Source: an uncultured Prevotella sp.
GTDB taxonomy: Bacteria; Bacteroidota; Bacteroidia; Bacteroidales; Bacteroidaceae
NCBI GenBank assembly: GCA_900770025.1
Contig: CAAGIW010000012.1
Span: 16,596 to 80,595, forward strand
DNA length: 64,000 nucleotides
Direction of reading: 5' to 3'
Positions 10,190 to 19,717 of the stretch are shown piece by piece. Position numbers and translations under genes: made by a program. Numbering within the stretch: position 1 is the first letter of the stretch; every line of letters begins with the position of its first letter. The notes beneath the pieces were generated by a model that saw only the letters and a list, made by a program, of their open reading frames with translations, was not told the DNA's origin and made no database searches.

Positions 10190-11548
10190 TCAGTTTTTGG
10201 GAATCAGCAACAGCCAACTGAGGCGCTTGTTGCGATGATGCATCACCGTGGTGCTTATCAGAATGACCACTGCCACGGCCAACTGTCCGTAGAAAAAGCC
10301 CATCCATCCGCCGTGAAGCGCCCAGAAGCCCACCATAGGCAACAGCGTTTGACCGATGGAAAGGAACATGGCCAGATACTTATGGTCGTAGAGTTGATAC
10401 ACAGGCATCAGGCAATACATCAGCACCTGCATCAGTATGTTCAGCGAGAAGGGAGGCAGGGCGGCCAGCACCACGGGCATCACGTGGGCATCAGTGGCAC
10501 CAAGAAGATGGGCAATCTGTGTGGGCAGCAACACGATGGCCACCACATAGACCAGCAGACAGACCGCCATGAAGCGGTAGGCCAGAAACATGAGCCGGCG
10601 CATACCACGATGGTTGTCCTGTCCTCTCAGGATAGAGCCCACCGGCTGTATGGTGCGCAGCGTGCCCGTGAGGATGATCATGGAGAACAGAAGCATCTGC
10701 ATACACACAGCCAAGGCCACCAATCCGGCATCCCCCAACCACGTGCTTGCCACATGATTGTTTACGGCAAACTGCACAGAGAGGAGCACGGTGGAGAAAA
10801 ACAGGGGCAGACCCAGTGTCCACATGCGCCCTAACTGCAGATGGGAGCGCCGAGGCAGGCGCAGATGCAGGGTGCCCCGCCTGCGGAAATGGGGCAACAC
10901 CATCAGCGCACACACCACATACATCACAAGCGTGGCCCAGGCTGCACCGGCTATTCCCCAGCCACAGTATCGGATGAACACCACATCCAGACTGAGGTTC
11001 ACCAGATTGCCCACCACCACGGCGCGCGTTATCATGCGTGGAGAGCCGTCCACCGTGACATACTGATGCAGGGTGAGCATCAGCAACTGGGGCAATGCCG
11101 ACAAGAGAGTGACCCACAGGAAATCATCGACAAGAGGCCGCAGGGTGTCGGAACTGCACAGCAACTGCGACATGGAGCCGAAGCAGGCACTGCCCACCGC
11201 AATGAGGGCAACGCCAATGACCACAGCCAAAAGCAGGGAAAAGGAGAAAAGGCTGTCGGCCTTTGCCCTGTCGCCCTTGCCTATCGCCATGCCGGTGAGC
11301 ATCGTTCCGCTCGACACAAACAGACAGGAGATGGCAAAGATGGCCTGCAACAACGGGCGACACACATTGACGGCAGCCAAGGCTTCGCTGCCAATGAGAT
11401 TGCCCACGATGGCGGCATCCACGATGTTGGCCACCTGAGTGGCTGCCACCGTGAGCACCGAGGCGGCAAGATAGTTCTTGAACGCCTTGTCCACATTATA
11501 TGATTTGTCGTCCTGTGGCGCCATCTTTTCATTCACGCTGTTTGCCAT
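10190..11548 (-). CDS. MATE-family efflux transporter
   Basis: Inner-membrane multidrug/toxin or metabolite exporter driven by an ion gradient. 452 residues with about 12 hydrophobic segments in two pseudo-repeats. The N-terminal half has the MATE features AAIVGNLIGSEALAAVNVCRP and SSGTMLTGMAIGKGDRAKAD; the pattern resembles the DinF/NorM-related branch. It begins 42 bases after the NRPS stop on the same strand and has no promoter of its own that I can see. The context suggests it exports the NRPS product, which is inference; a general drug exporter is the alternative. Confidence 0.88.
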   Translation of the reverse strand: MANSVNEKMAPQDDKSYNVDKAFKNYLAASVLTVAATQVANIVDAAIVGNLIGSEALAAVNVCRPLLQAIFAISCLFVSSGTMLTGMAIGKGDRAKADSLFSFSLLLAVVIGVALIAVGSACFGSMSQLLCSSDTLRPLVDDFLWVTLLSALPQLLMLTLHQYVTVDGSPRMITRAVVVGNLVNLSLDVVFIRYCGWGIAGAAWATLVMYVVCALMVLPHFRRRGTLHLRLPRRSHLQLGRMWTLGLPLFFSTVLLSVQFAVNNHVASTWLGDAGLVALAVCMQMLLFSMIILTGTLRTIQPVGSILRGQDNHRGMRRLMFLAYRFMAVCLLVYVVAIVLLPTQIAHLLGATDAHVMPVVLAALPPFSLNILMQVLMYCLMPVYQLYDHKYLAMFLSIGQTLLPMVGFWALHGGWMGFFYGQLAVAVVILISTTVMHHRNKRLSWLLLIPKN

Positions 11549-11590
11549 ACGTCATCCGTTATGTCTGTAACACGCTCCGCGCACCACCGT

Positions 11591-14500
11591 CTATCGCTGG
11601 TAGTCTTCATCAAAGAAGCCCAGCCCGGCAATGGCAGAGATAAACTGTTCGATATAGTCCCATGAGGTGAAGTTCCAGCGGAAGCCCATACGCAGCAGCG
11701 TTTGGGTGGTGTAACTGTAGTCGTCCACATTGTTAACCACCACCTTTCCGCCCTCAGCCTGGTATGCCATCAGACTCTGCAATATCGGGGCCTGTGCAGG
11801 ATTGCTGAAGGCATCGGCAAGCCGGCGCTGGTATTCTTCCTGTTCCACCGTCTGGATATGGATGCCCAAACGTTCTAAGCACACCACTATGTCGTCAAAG
11901 AGTTCGCGGTGGGCATTGACGGGATGATACACTGTGCAGGCAGTGGGCGTGGCAGCAAGCGTCACCACGGCCTTGGCCACCTCGTCGATGGGCGAGAACT
12001 CGATGCTGCGCTGCGCCATTTGGTAGGGCATACAGCCAATGGTTTGATAGGCCTTGAGGCGCCCCATGAAGGTGTTGCTCTTGAAGTTTATCTGAAACTC
12101 TCCGTCGGTGCTTCGTGCAGAAAGATTGCCTAAGCGCATGATTTTGGCATCCAATCCGTGGGCAACCACAGCCTCCAACACACGGCGCTCGGCCATAAAC
12201 TTGGCATGAGCATACTGGTTGGCAAGGCGTTGCCCCCAATAGAGGCGCTGCTCATTGAGCACATCGGGCTCGCAGGGGCCGCAGCTTTCCTTGGTGCCGG
12301 CAATGCTGTGAGTAGAGGTTTGTATCAGTCGGGCCCCACGTTTCAGACAGAAGTCGATACACGTCTGGCATCCTCCGATATTGATGTCTTCGATGTCGGT
12401 GCCAGCAGAGAAGTGCTTCACGTTGGCGGCACAGTTGAACAGGGTGACGTGGCCCTCGGTTGGCGGCACACTGTCTAAGCAATCAGCCTGCGTGATGTCG
12501 CCATCCACCACGATAAGTCGTGTGCCGAAAAGGGCATCAAAGGTGTCTCCGAAGTAATAGAACAGTTGGGTGCGCAACCGTTCTTCGGCCTTCTGCATCC
12601 TATTGCTGCGCACCAAGCAGTAGATACTCTTCACTTCGGGATGGTTGATCAGTTCTCTCACCACATGGATGCCCAAGAAACCGGTGGCTCCTGTGACGAT
12701 GCAGATGCCCAACGGGCGCAGCGGTTCGGTGCCCAATGAGGCGAGAGTGTTGCCCTGCAACAGGCGGTTGATGGCTGTATAGTCGTAGTTGCTGGCCTCT
12801 TCATCGGTCACAACGGCACCGGCATTCTCTGTTGTTTCAGCCACAGGCACCTCTGCAGAGCCGGATGCACCCACAAGGGCGGCCAGTTCTCTTGGGGTGG
12901 GATGCTCAAACACCTGCTTATACACGATGTTGTAACCCTGCTGCATGGCCGCCATTACCACACGGATGGCCACCAACGAGGTGCCGCCCAACTCGAAGAA
13001 GTGGTCGGTGACTCCCACACGGGGCAGGTCAAGAATCTGTGCAAAGGTGTTGCAGAAGAAGGTCTCCGCATCGTTCTGCGGTGCCACATACTCATGCACG
13101 CTGAGCACTGGCTGGGGCAATGCCTTGAGATCTGTCTTGCCGTTGGGCGACACAGGCATCCTGTCTATCTGCATAAAGATGGTGGGTATCATGTAGTGGG
13201 TGAGCGACTGGCCCATCTGTGCCTTGAGTGTGTCGATATCCACAGCCTCGTTCAGCGTGTAGTAGGCCACCAAATGGTCTCTGCCCTCCACGTTCTTGAT
13301 CATCACCACGCCCTCTTTGACCTGCGGCTGGCGGTTGAGCACGGTCTCCACCTCGCCCAGTTCGATGCGCAGACCGTTGAGTTTTATCTGGTGATCCTTT
13401 CTGCCAAGGATGCTCACCTCGCCATCTTCGTTCCAGAAGGCATAGTCGCCCGACTTGTAGCATCGGGCTCCCCTGTACATGATGAAGGCCTCGGCGGTTT
13501 TCTCCGGCAGGTCATTATAGCCCGCGGCCACGCCCATTCCGCCGATAAGCAGTTCGCCGGTGACGCCTACGGGCAGTTCGTTGAGGTCGCTATCCACCAC
13601 ATACTCCTCCACGTTGAGCAGGGGTTTGCCGATGGTAATGCGGTCGGCATGGGTGAGTTCCTTGGCATTGCTGCTCACCGAAATCTCGGTAGGACCGTAG
13701 GTATTGAACAGTTGTGCCTCGGGAGCCAACCGCTTCACGATGGGAAGAAGCGTGGGCGGATACTTCTCTCCGCCGAGGACAACATAGCGGCACTGCGACA
13801 AAGCCTGTTGGAACAGGGGCAAATCCAAGAACATCTTCAAGCGCGAGGGAGTGCCGCTGAATCCATCCACATGAGTGGAAAGCATCAGTTGAGCCAATGC
13901 CTGGGGATTGTTCACCTGTTCCTCGTCGGCCATCACCAGTGTGATACCGTTGTAGAGGGAGGCGCCAATCTCCTTGAGCGACAGGTCGAAGCTCACGGTG
14001 GTGATGCAGAGCATCGCCTTGCAGCGTTGCGCCATGGCATGGATGTGGGGATTGGCAGGATGGGGCGTGAGATAATTGCAGATGCCTTGGTGGCGCAGCA
14101 TCACACCCTTTGGTCTGCCGGTAGAGCCGGATGTATATATAAGGTAGGCCAAAGTGTCTGCCGACTGCTGCAATGCGGGATTCTGCCGCTCTCTTTCTCC
14201 GGCACCCTGCAGCAGCATCTGCACATCGAGCGCCCTGTCTCCATAGTCAGCCATCTTGTTGCCTGTGGTGATGATATAGCGGGCATGACTGTCGTCGGTA
14301 ATCAGTTTGATGCGTTCGGCGGGATATTCGGGGTCGCAGGGGATATAGGCTGCACCGGCCTTCATCACACCAAACATGGCTATGACGTGCCAACTGCAGC
14401 GCGGAAGCAACAGGCACACCCTGTCGCCCTGCCTCACTCCCCTTGCCATCAGGGCGTGTGCCAGCACATTGGCCTTGGCATTGAGCATGGCATAGGTCAG

Positions 14501-17500
14501 TGTCTCGTTGCTGGCCACCAATGCCACGGCATCAGGAGTGTGCTCGGCATAGTGCTCTATGCATTGATGGAACAGCGGGAAACTGACGGCCGAGGCATCA
14601 ATACAGGTGTGGCGCAGACCGTCGAGAGACTGATGTTGCTGTTCGCTGAGCAGGGATATGCCACGCAAAGGCTGTCCCACAGCGTTGATAAGGCGCATAG
14701 CCACAGCTGCCACCGACTGTGCCAGCGTGAGCATCAGCGGTTCAGAATAGAGTGCATCGTTGTATTTGACAATCACCTTGGGGACTCCTTCTTTCTCCTG
14801 CACACATATTTCCACCTTGAACTTGGCATCATCGTTGGCAAGCGTGCCGTAATGCTGAAGGCCGGGGATGGTGTTGGCAGTGACACCTATCTGGTAGGCA
14901 AACACCACGCCGGGCGAAAAACCGTGGTCAGCAGCAATGCGTGCAAAGGGATAGGACTCGTGTTCCACCGCTCCCTGCATCACTTCGCTGCACTGTTGTA
15001 TGAACTCATCGGCCGTTTGCTGACCGATGGCGACGGCAAGCGGCAGGGTGTTGACAAACATACCCATGGTATCTCCAAGGCGCACATCCTGCCTTCCACT
15101 GCTCACAGTGGCCAGATACACCTTGTCGGCATTGATGAATCGCGCCGTGGTATAGAAGGCGGCGGCCAGCATCACCGAGGCTGCTGTCACCCCATGCTCC
15201 TTGGCATAGCGCTCCACCTGCTCCAAAGCAAGCGGCGCATCCGTGAGGCGAAGGTTGCCGTCGGCCTCGTTGCCATGCAGGTTGGCGGGAATCTCTGCCG
15301 CATGTTCCATATCTTTCAGCATCTCGGCATAATAGTTTTGGTTGGTGGCAAAGGCATCCGTCTGCGCAAAAGCGGCCTGCTCCAAGGCATATTCGGTGTA
15401 GCAGAACTCCTCTTTTTGCGGAGCTGTGCCACCCAAGGCATCGGCAATCTGACGGATGAAGATGGACATGGAGGAGCCATCGAACACCAAATGATGGAAA
15501 TCGGCCAACAGAAGGGTGGTCGAAGGGGTGTCTATCACCGCCAAACGGCATAGGGGTGCCTGCTCCAAATCAAAGGGGCGCATGAATCTCCGCTTCGTTT
15601 CCGCTGCCTGCTCATCATCAAGTGCGAGTTGCTCCACCTGCATAGCGGCATCGGTAATCACCTGTATCACCTCGCTGCCACGCATCTCAAAGCGCGAGCG
15701 CAGCACGGGATGGGCGTCTGCCACTTGCCGGACGGCATGCGCCAAGGCACGGGCTTCCACCGTCTTGTCGAAGGTGAAGCACACGGGTATGTTGTAGGTG
15801 GTGGCTTCGGGATGGCGCACACAGTCGAAATACACGCCCTGCTGGGCAAAGGTAAGGGGCGACTCCACGGGCTTGTGTGCCGGTGCCGTGGGTGCAGAAG
15901 TCTCAGTATGCGAGGTCTCTCCGCTGAGTATCTTTTCAAGAATAAGGTTTTCTATCGAGAGCACGGTGGCACCTCCCAACAGGTCCTTGCCGGCCAGTTT
16001 GATGCCAAAAGACTTGAACAACTGGGCAGCCAACCGGATGGCGAGGATAGAAGACAGGCCGCAATAGGTGAGCGGAGCACTCACCGTGGGGGGATTGCCC
16101 GTGATGCGGCCTATCATGTCCACTAATTTCTGCTCCAACAGGTTGAGTTGGCGGGGAGCCTCATCGGCAGTCTCATCAGTCAACGACTGCGGTTGGGGCT
16201 TGGGCAACTTTCGTTTGTCCACCTTCTGATTCACGTTCAGAGGTATGCGTTCTATCTGCATGGTCACGGCAGGCACCATATAGGGGGGCTTACGCTCTTC
16301 GATAAAGGCGTTGAGACGACCGATGTCCACCTGCTCATCGCTCACGATATAGGCTGCGAGGAACTTGCCTCCGCCCTCAGCATCAAACGCCTGTACGGTG
16401 GCATCCTGGATAGCGGGAAACTCACGTATCACTCGTTCCACCTCAGTGAGCTCTATGCGGAAACCGCGAATCTTGACCTGTGCATCCCTGCGCCCCACAA
16501 ATGCGATGTTGCCATCGGGCATCAGGCACACCACATCGCCGGTGTGATACACCCTGTCATAGCTCTGAGGGGCCGGGAAGGGGTTGGACGTAAATGCCTT
16601 GGCGGTCTGTTCGGGGCGATTGAGATAGCCTCTCGACACCTGCGGACCGGCTAAAAGCAGTTCGCCTGCCGCACCTATGGGCAACAGGTGCATGTATTTA
16701 TCCACCACATACGCCTTCATATTGTCAAGCGGTTTGCCGATGGGCACGTTGGCATACATCCTGTCCACGTCAAAGATGGTGGAGAAGATGGTGCACTCGG
16801 TAGGTCCGTAGGCATTGTGTAGCACATAATGGGCAGGAGGAGCACAGGGCACTAACTTCTCGCCTCCCACAGAGAGATGGCTCAGACTGTGGTTCTCCAC
16901 GCTGGTAGCAAACATTCGTCCCACCTGTGTGGTCATAAAGGCATGGGTCACTCCATGATTTTCCAGATAATCATTCAGGGCAATGATGTCTAAGCGTATC
17001 TCTTCGGCAATGATATGCACGGTGGCTCCCGTGGTGACGGCAGGATAGATGTCCATCATACAGGCATCAAACCCATAACTGGCATAGGCTGCCACACGAT
17101 GGCCGGGCTGTAGATGGTAATAGCGCACGTACCAATGGCAGAAGGTAACAATGTTGAGTTGCTCCAACTGGCACCCCTTGGGCACTCCCGTAGAGCCCGA
17201 AGTGTAGAGCAGGATGAACAGGCTGTGGGGCTGCGGTGCCACATTGAGCAGTTCGGTCTGCTGCCGTTCGTTCAGCTGTGGCAGGCCGGCCAGTTCGTCG
17301 GTATATATCACCTCTCCCTGATAGTCGGCCACCAGCGAGCGCATAGCTCTGTCGCATATCAGCAGACGGGCATCGGCATCCTTCATCATAAAGTTGAGAC
17401 GCTCCTCGGGATAGGAGGGGTCGAGGGGCTGGTAGGCTGCGCCCGACTTGACCACGCCGAGCGAAGCGATGACCATATACTCGCTCCGGGGAATGAGCAC

Positions 17501-18964
17501 CGACACCACCTGCTCGGCACCAATGCCCCTGACATGTATGGCATGGGCGATGCGGTCGGTCCATTCGTCCACCTGCTGATAGGTGTAACTGCGGTCGTTA
17601 TACACCACACAGGGCTGTTCGGCATACTGCTTGGCGGCACTGCGGAAGAGCGAAGCGATGGTCTGACTGCCGTCATAGTCACACTCGGTGTTGTTCATCA
17701 GCCCCATCACCTGCCGTTGCTCCTCGTCCACAGGCTCTATCTCGGCCAACTGTTCCTTCTGCAGCAGTCCCTTCAGCACGTTGCGATAGGTGCGGCACAG
17801 CTGTTCTATATAGGTATGGGTATATTGCGCCGTGTTGTATTCGGCACGCATTCGCAGTCCGTGGTCGTTGGCATCCACGTGGATGATGAGATTGAAGCCC
17901 GGACGGTGCTTGCGCAGGTCTTCATATACCAGCGTCTTGTCGTCGAGTTGAATGTCAAGACTGGCCAACCTGCCATGATAGGCGAAGCACACCTTGGGAC
18001 TGATTTCCAAGTCGTGGCACACCTCGCCAAAGGAGTAGAGCGTGTGCTTCTTGGCATATCCCATCTGCCTCTTCACGTGTTCCAACAGTTGTGTCACAGT
18101 GGGTGTCTCGGCAAAGTTCATATACATGGGCAGCGTCTTCACCATCATGTTGAAGGCATTGAGCGTGAGTTTGTCGTTGCGCCCATGGAAGATGGTGGCA
18201 AACAGGGCATCATCGGCGGCCGAATACTTGGACAGGGTGTAGCCGAAGGCCGAGATGAAGGGGATGCTGACGCCCATGCCAGCCTTGTCGCTGAGCACAC
18301 GCACATCGTCTTCAGTAAGGTCGATGGCAAAGGGTTCCACCACCCACTGCCCCGGTTGCTCGCAGAGCACATCGGACTGCGGCAGGGAGTCGGTCTCCGA
18401 GGCCGCTCCATACTCCTGCGCATACCACTCTTTCTGCTTGGCATATTCTTCGGTCTGCCTCATCGTCTCTTCCTCCAAGGCCACGGCAAACCCGTCCTTG
18501 CCCTCGGGCTTCAGGTCTTCTCCACGGTAGGCCGCCGCCAAGTCGTGGCGCAAACAGGCTATCGACATGCCGTCGAACACGATGTGATGGAAGTTGACAA
18601 ACAGGAACGCGCCCTCTTCAGTATGGTAGATCACCAAGCGATACAGCGCATCGCTCAGCATCTTCACCTTGCGGTGCATGGCAGGGCGTGCCTCATCAAT
18701 ATGCTTCACCGTCACCTCTTCTATCAGCGGCGGCTCGTCGCTGTGATCCACAATGCGTATCTCGCCCTCATCCGTCTGCATCAAGCGCGACTTCACGTAT
18801 GGATGTGCATTGATCACTTGGGTCAATGCCACCCTGAGACGGGGCAAATCCACGCCGTCGTCCACACGATACAGACCATTGATGTTATAGTTCTCGTCCT
18901 CCGCAGCATTCAGTTCCGAGAGGTAAACGCCCATCTGCGTTTGGGTAAGTGGATAAGATTTCAT
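11591..18964 (-). CDS. Two-module non-ribosomal peptide synthetase with terminal reductase (C-A-T-C-A-T-R)
   Basis: Cytoplasmic 2457-residue assembly line. Module 1 has a condensation domain with HHIVFDG at 126-132, an adenylation domain with LLYTSGSTG near 585 and NAYGPTE near 720, and a carrier domain with YCGLSS near 966 (the second Ser is the predicted phosphopantetheine site). Module 2 has HHLVFDG near 1156, LIYTSGSTG near 1610, NTYGPTE, and a carrier with LGGTS near 1991. The C-terminus is an NAD(P)H-dependent thioester reductase with TGATGFLG near 2090 and YAHAK near 2250. It should release a dipeptide as an aldehyde, which can cyclise to a pyrazinone. The leading condensation domain suggests an N-acyl cap. 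No phosphopantetheinyl transferase is in the window. The STAS gene lies upstream and the MATE gene downstream. Confidence 0.93.
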   Translation of the reverse strand: MKSYPLTQTQMGVYLSELNAAEDENYNINGLYRVDDGVDLPRLRVALTQVINAHPYVKSRLMQTDEGEIRIVDHSDEPPLIEEVTVKHIDEARPAMHRKVKMLSDALYRLVIYHTEEGAFLFVNFHHIVFDGMSIACLRHDLAAAYRGEDLKPEGKDGFAVALEEETMRQTEEYAKQKEWYAQEYGAASETDSLPQSDVLCEQPGQWVVEPFAIDLTEDDVRVLSDKAGMGVSIPFISAFGYTLSKYSAADDALFATIFHGRNDKLTLNAFNMMVKTLPMYMNFAETPTVTQLLEHVKRQMGYAKKHTLYSFGEVCHDLEISPKVCFAYHGRLASLDIQLDDKTLVYEDLRKHRPGFNLIIHVDANDHGLRMRAEYNTAQYTHTYIEQLCRTYRNVLKGLLQKEQLAEIEPVDEEQRQVMGLMNNTECDYDGSQTIASLFRSAAKQYAEQPCVVYNDRSYTYQQVDEWTDRIAHAIHVRGIGAEQVVSVLIPRSEYMVIASLGVVKSGAAYQPLDPSYPEERLNFMMKDADARLLICDRAMRSLVADYQGEVIYTDELAGLPQLNERQQTELLNVAPQPHSLFILLYTSGSTGVPKGCQLEQLNIVTFCHWYVRYYHLQPGHRVAAYASYGFDACMMDIYPAVTTGATVHIIAEEIRLDIIALNDYLENHGVTHAFMTTQVGRMFATSVENHSLSHLSVGGEKLVPCAPPAHYVLHNAYGPTECTIFSTIFDVDRMYANVPIGKPLDNMKAYVVDKYMHLLPIGAAGELLLAGPQVSRGYLNRPEQTAKAFTSNPFPAPQSYDRVYHTGDVVCLMPDGNIAFVGRRDAQVKIRGFRIELTEVERVIREFPAIQDATVQAFDAEGGGKFLAAYIVSDEQVDIGRLNAFIEERKPPYMVPAVTMQIERIPLNVNQKVDKRKLPKPQPQSLTDETADEAPRQLNLLEQKLVDMIGRITGNPPTVSAPLTYCGLSSILAIRLAAQLFKSFGIKLAGKDLLGGATVLSIENLILEKILSGETSHTETSAPTAPAHKPVESPLTFAQQGVYFDCVRHPEATTYNIPVCFTFDKTVEARALAHAVRQVADAHPVLRSRFEMRGSEVIQVITDAAMQVEQLALDDEQAAETKRRFMRPFDLEQAPLCRLAVIDTPSTTLLLADFHHLVFDGSSMSIFIRQIADALGGTAPQKEEFCYTEYALEQAAFAQTDAFATNQNYYAEMLKDMEHAAEIPANLHGNEADGNLRLTDAPLALEQVERYAKEHGVTAASVMLAAAFYTTARFINADKVYLATVSSGRQDVRLGDTMGMFVNTLPLAVAIGQQTADEFIQQCSEVMQGAVEHESYPFARIAADHGFSPGVVFAYQIGVTANTIPGLQHYGTLANDDAKFKVEICVQEKEGVPKVIVKYNDALYSEPLMLTLAQSVAAVAMRLINAVGQPLRGISLLSEQQHQSLDGLRHTCIDASAVSFPLFHQCIEHYAEHTPDAVALVASNETLTYAMLNAKANVLAHALMARGVRQGDRVCLLLPRCSWHVIAMFGVMKAGAAYIPCDPEYPAERIKLITDDSHARYIITTGNKMADYGDRALDVQMLLQGAGERERQNPALQQSADTLAYLIYTSGSTGRPKGVMLRHQGICNYLTPHPANPHIHAMAQRCKAMLCITTVSFDLSLKEIGASLYNGITLVMADEEQVNNPQALAQLMLSTHVDGFSGTPSRLKMFLDLPLFQQALSQCRYVVLGGEKYPPTLLPIVKRLAPEAQLFNTYGPTEISVSSNAKELTHADRITIGKPLLNVEEYVVDSDLNELPVGVTGELLIGGMGVAAGYNDLPEKTAEAFIMYRGARCYKSGDYAFWNEDGEVSILGRKDHQIKLNGLRIELGEVETVLNRQPQVKEGVVMIKNVEGRDHLVAYYTLNEAVDIDTLKAQMGQSLTHYMIPTIFMQIDRMPVSPNGKTDLKALPQPVLSVHEYVAPQNDAETFFCNTFAQILDLPRVGVTDHFFELGGTSLVAIRVVMAAMQQGYNIVYKQVFEHPTPRELAALVGASGSAEVPVAETTENAGAVVTDEEASNYDYTAINRLLQGNTLASLGTEPLRPLGICIVTGATGFLGIHVVRELINHPEVKSIYCLVRSNRMQKAEERLRTQLFYYFGDTFDALFGTRLIVVDGDITQADCLDSVPPTEGHVTLFNCAANVKHFSAGTDIEDINIGGCQTCIDFCLKRGARLIQTSTHSIAGTKESCGPCEPDVLNEQRLYWGQRLANQYAHAKFMAERRVLEAVVAHGLDAKIMRLGNLSARSTDGEFQINFKSNTFMGRLKAYQTIGCMPYQMAQRSIEFSPIDEVAKAVVTLAATPTACTVYHPVNAHRELFDDIVVCLERLGIHIQTVEQEEYQRRLADAFSNPAQAPILQSLMAYQAEGGKVVVNNVDDYSYTTQTLLRMGFRWNFTSWDYIEQFISAIAGLGFFDEDYQR

Positions 18965-18991
18965 AGGCTTGCTCGATGCTTTCCGTCGGGG

Positions 18992-19294
18992 TTAATCTAT
19001 ATTCAATATCTTGTCAAAACCAGTCATCTTCAGCACGGTGAGCACATTCACATTCACACTGGCAAGGGTCACGCTGCCCCCCTGAGCCTTGGCGGCCTTG
19101 CTGATGCGCAGCAGCAGGCGCAGTCCGGAACTGGATATATAGTCAAGTCGTTCGCAGTCGATAATCACATGCTGATTTGCCAGCAGCTCTATTTGCTTCA
19201 CTTGTTCCTCTGCCTGTGTGGCAGCCAAGGTGTCTAAGCGCCCATTGAACTGCACCTTGACACTCTCAGGAGTTTGATTGATGATGATTTCCAT
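18992..19294 (-). CDS. STAS-domain protein, SpoIIAA/RsbV-like anti-sigma-factor antagonist
   Basis: A 100-residue single STAS domain. In partner-switching systems such proteins are phosphorylated on a serine by an RsbW-type kinase and reactivated by a PP2C phosphatase. The motif DYISSSGLRLLL (51-62) aligns with the SpoIIAA site DSSGL, giving Ser55 as the predicted phosphorylated residue. It starts the minus-strand operon and is separated from the NRPS by 27 bases. Its likely partner is the phosphatase/ATPase protein encoded about 2.7 kb away on the other strand. Bacteroidota lack a recognised sigma-B, so the downstream target is unknown. Confidence 0.88.
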   Translation of the reverse strand: MEIIINQTPESVKVQFNGRLDTLAATQAEEQVKQIELLANQHVIIDCERLDYISSSGLRLLLRISKAAKAQGGSVTLASVNVNVLTVLKMTGFDKILNID

Positions 19295-19398
19295 ACGTTA
19301 CGAAGGTTTGATGAAATGGTTTGTATTGTCTATTCTCATTCATTATCTAATGCAGCCGTCTCCACAAAGTCCGTCTGCTCAGGAATAATTCCATGCTG

Positions 19399-19406
19399 CA
19401 AAAATA
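19399..19406 (-). promoter_or_regulatory. -7 box of the STAS-NRPS-MATE operon
   Basis: On the minus strand TATTTTTG matches TAnnTTTG, about 105 bases before the STAS start. A partial -33 element (GTTG in place of TTTG) lies about 19 bases further upstream. No other convincing promoter is seen within the three-gene unit. Confidence 0.5.
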
Positions 19407-19602
19407 CGATTTTTATCAGAATGAGCAACAATTAGGGGAAATAAACTTTACAGAAAGTGCAAGAGTATTCCCTATATGCTTACGTATGAAAAGGGTGACA
19501 CGCATGAAACACGGCTATCATATTGCAGAATACACACTTCGGAACTCATGTTCCTCCTTGCATAAGACCCAATATAATCTGAAACTTCATCATTATTTCT
19601 TC

Positions 19603-19629
19603 TTTTACAGAAAAACTTGTAACTTTGTA
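19603..19629 (+). promoter_or_regulatory. Promoter of the restriction-modification pair, within a 27-base direct repeat
   Basis: TAACTTTG at 19620-19627 is a perfect Bacteroidota -7 box about 90 bases before the methyltransferase ATG. The surrounding 27 bases recur with one mismatch at 21954-21980, where they form the promoter of the phosphatase gene. A small hairpin, GGGACTTTGTCCC (19657-19669), lies in the leader. Confidence 0.65.
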
Positions 19630-19717
19630 GAGGCAAAACTACACCCCGCTATGTGTGGGACTTTGTCCCGACAAGAGGCGACAATTGAATACACTTTAAG
19701 TCAAGCGATTTATATAG

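Noticed and set aside
13092..13463. Hint of a frameshifted or duplicated NRPS fragment
   Set aside because: The NRPS reads through this region without interruption; the frame is a shadow.
12902..15553. 883-codon open frame antisense to the NRPS
   Set aside because: It is the mirror of a GC-rich gene with strong codon bias; the translation shows no domain, while the opposite strand has complete NRPS motifs.
17114..19237. 707-codon open frame antisense to the NRPS and STAS genes
   Set aside because: Same reason; it crosses the STAS-NRPS junction and resembles no protein.
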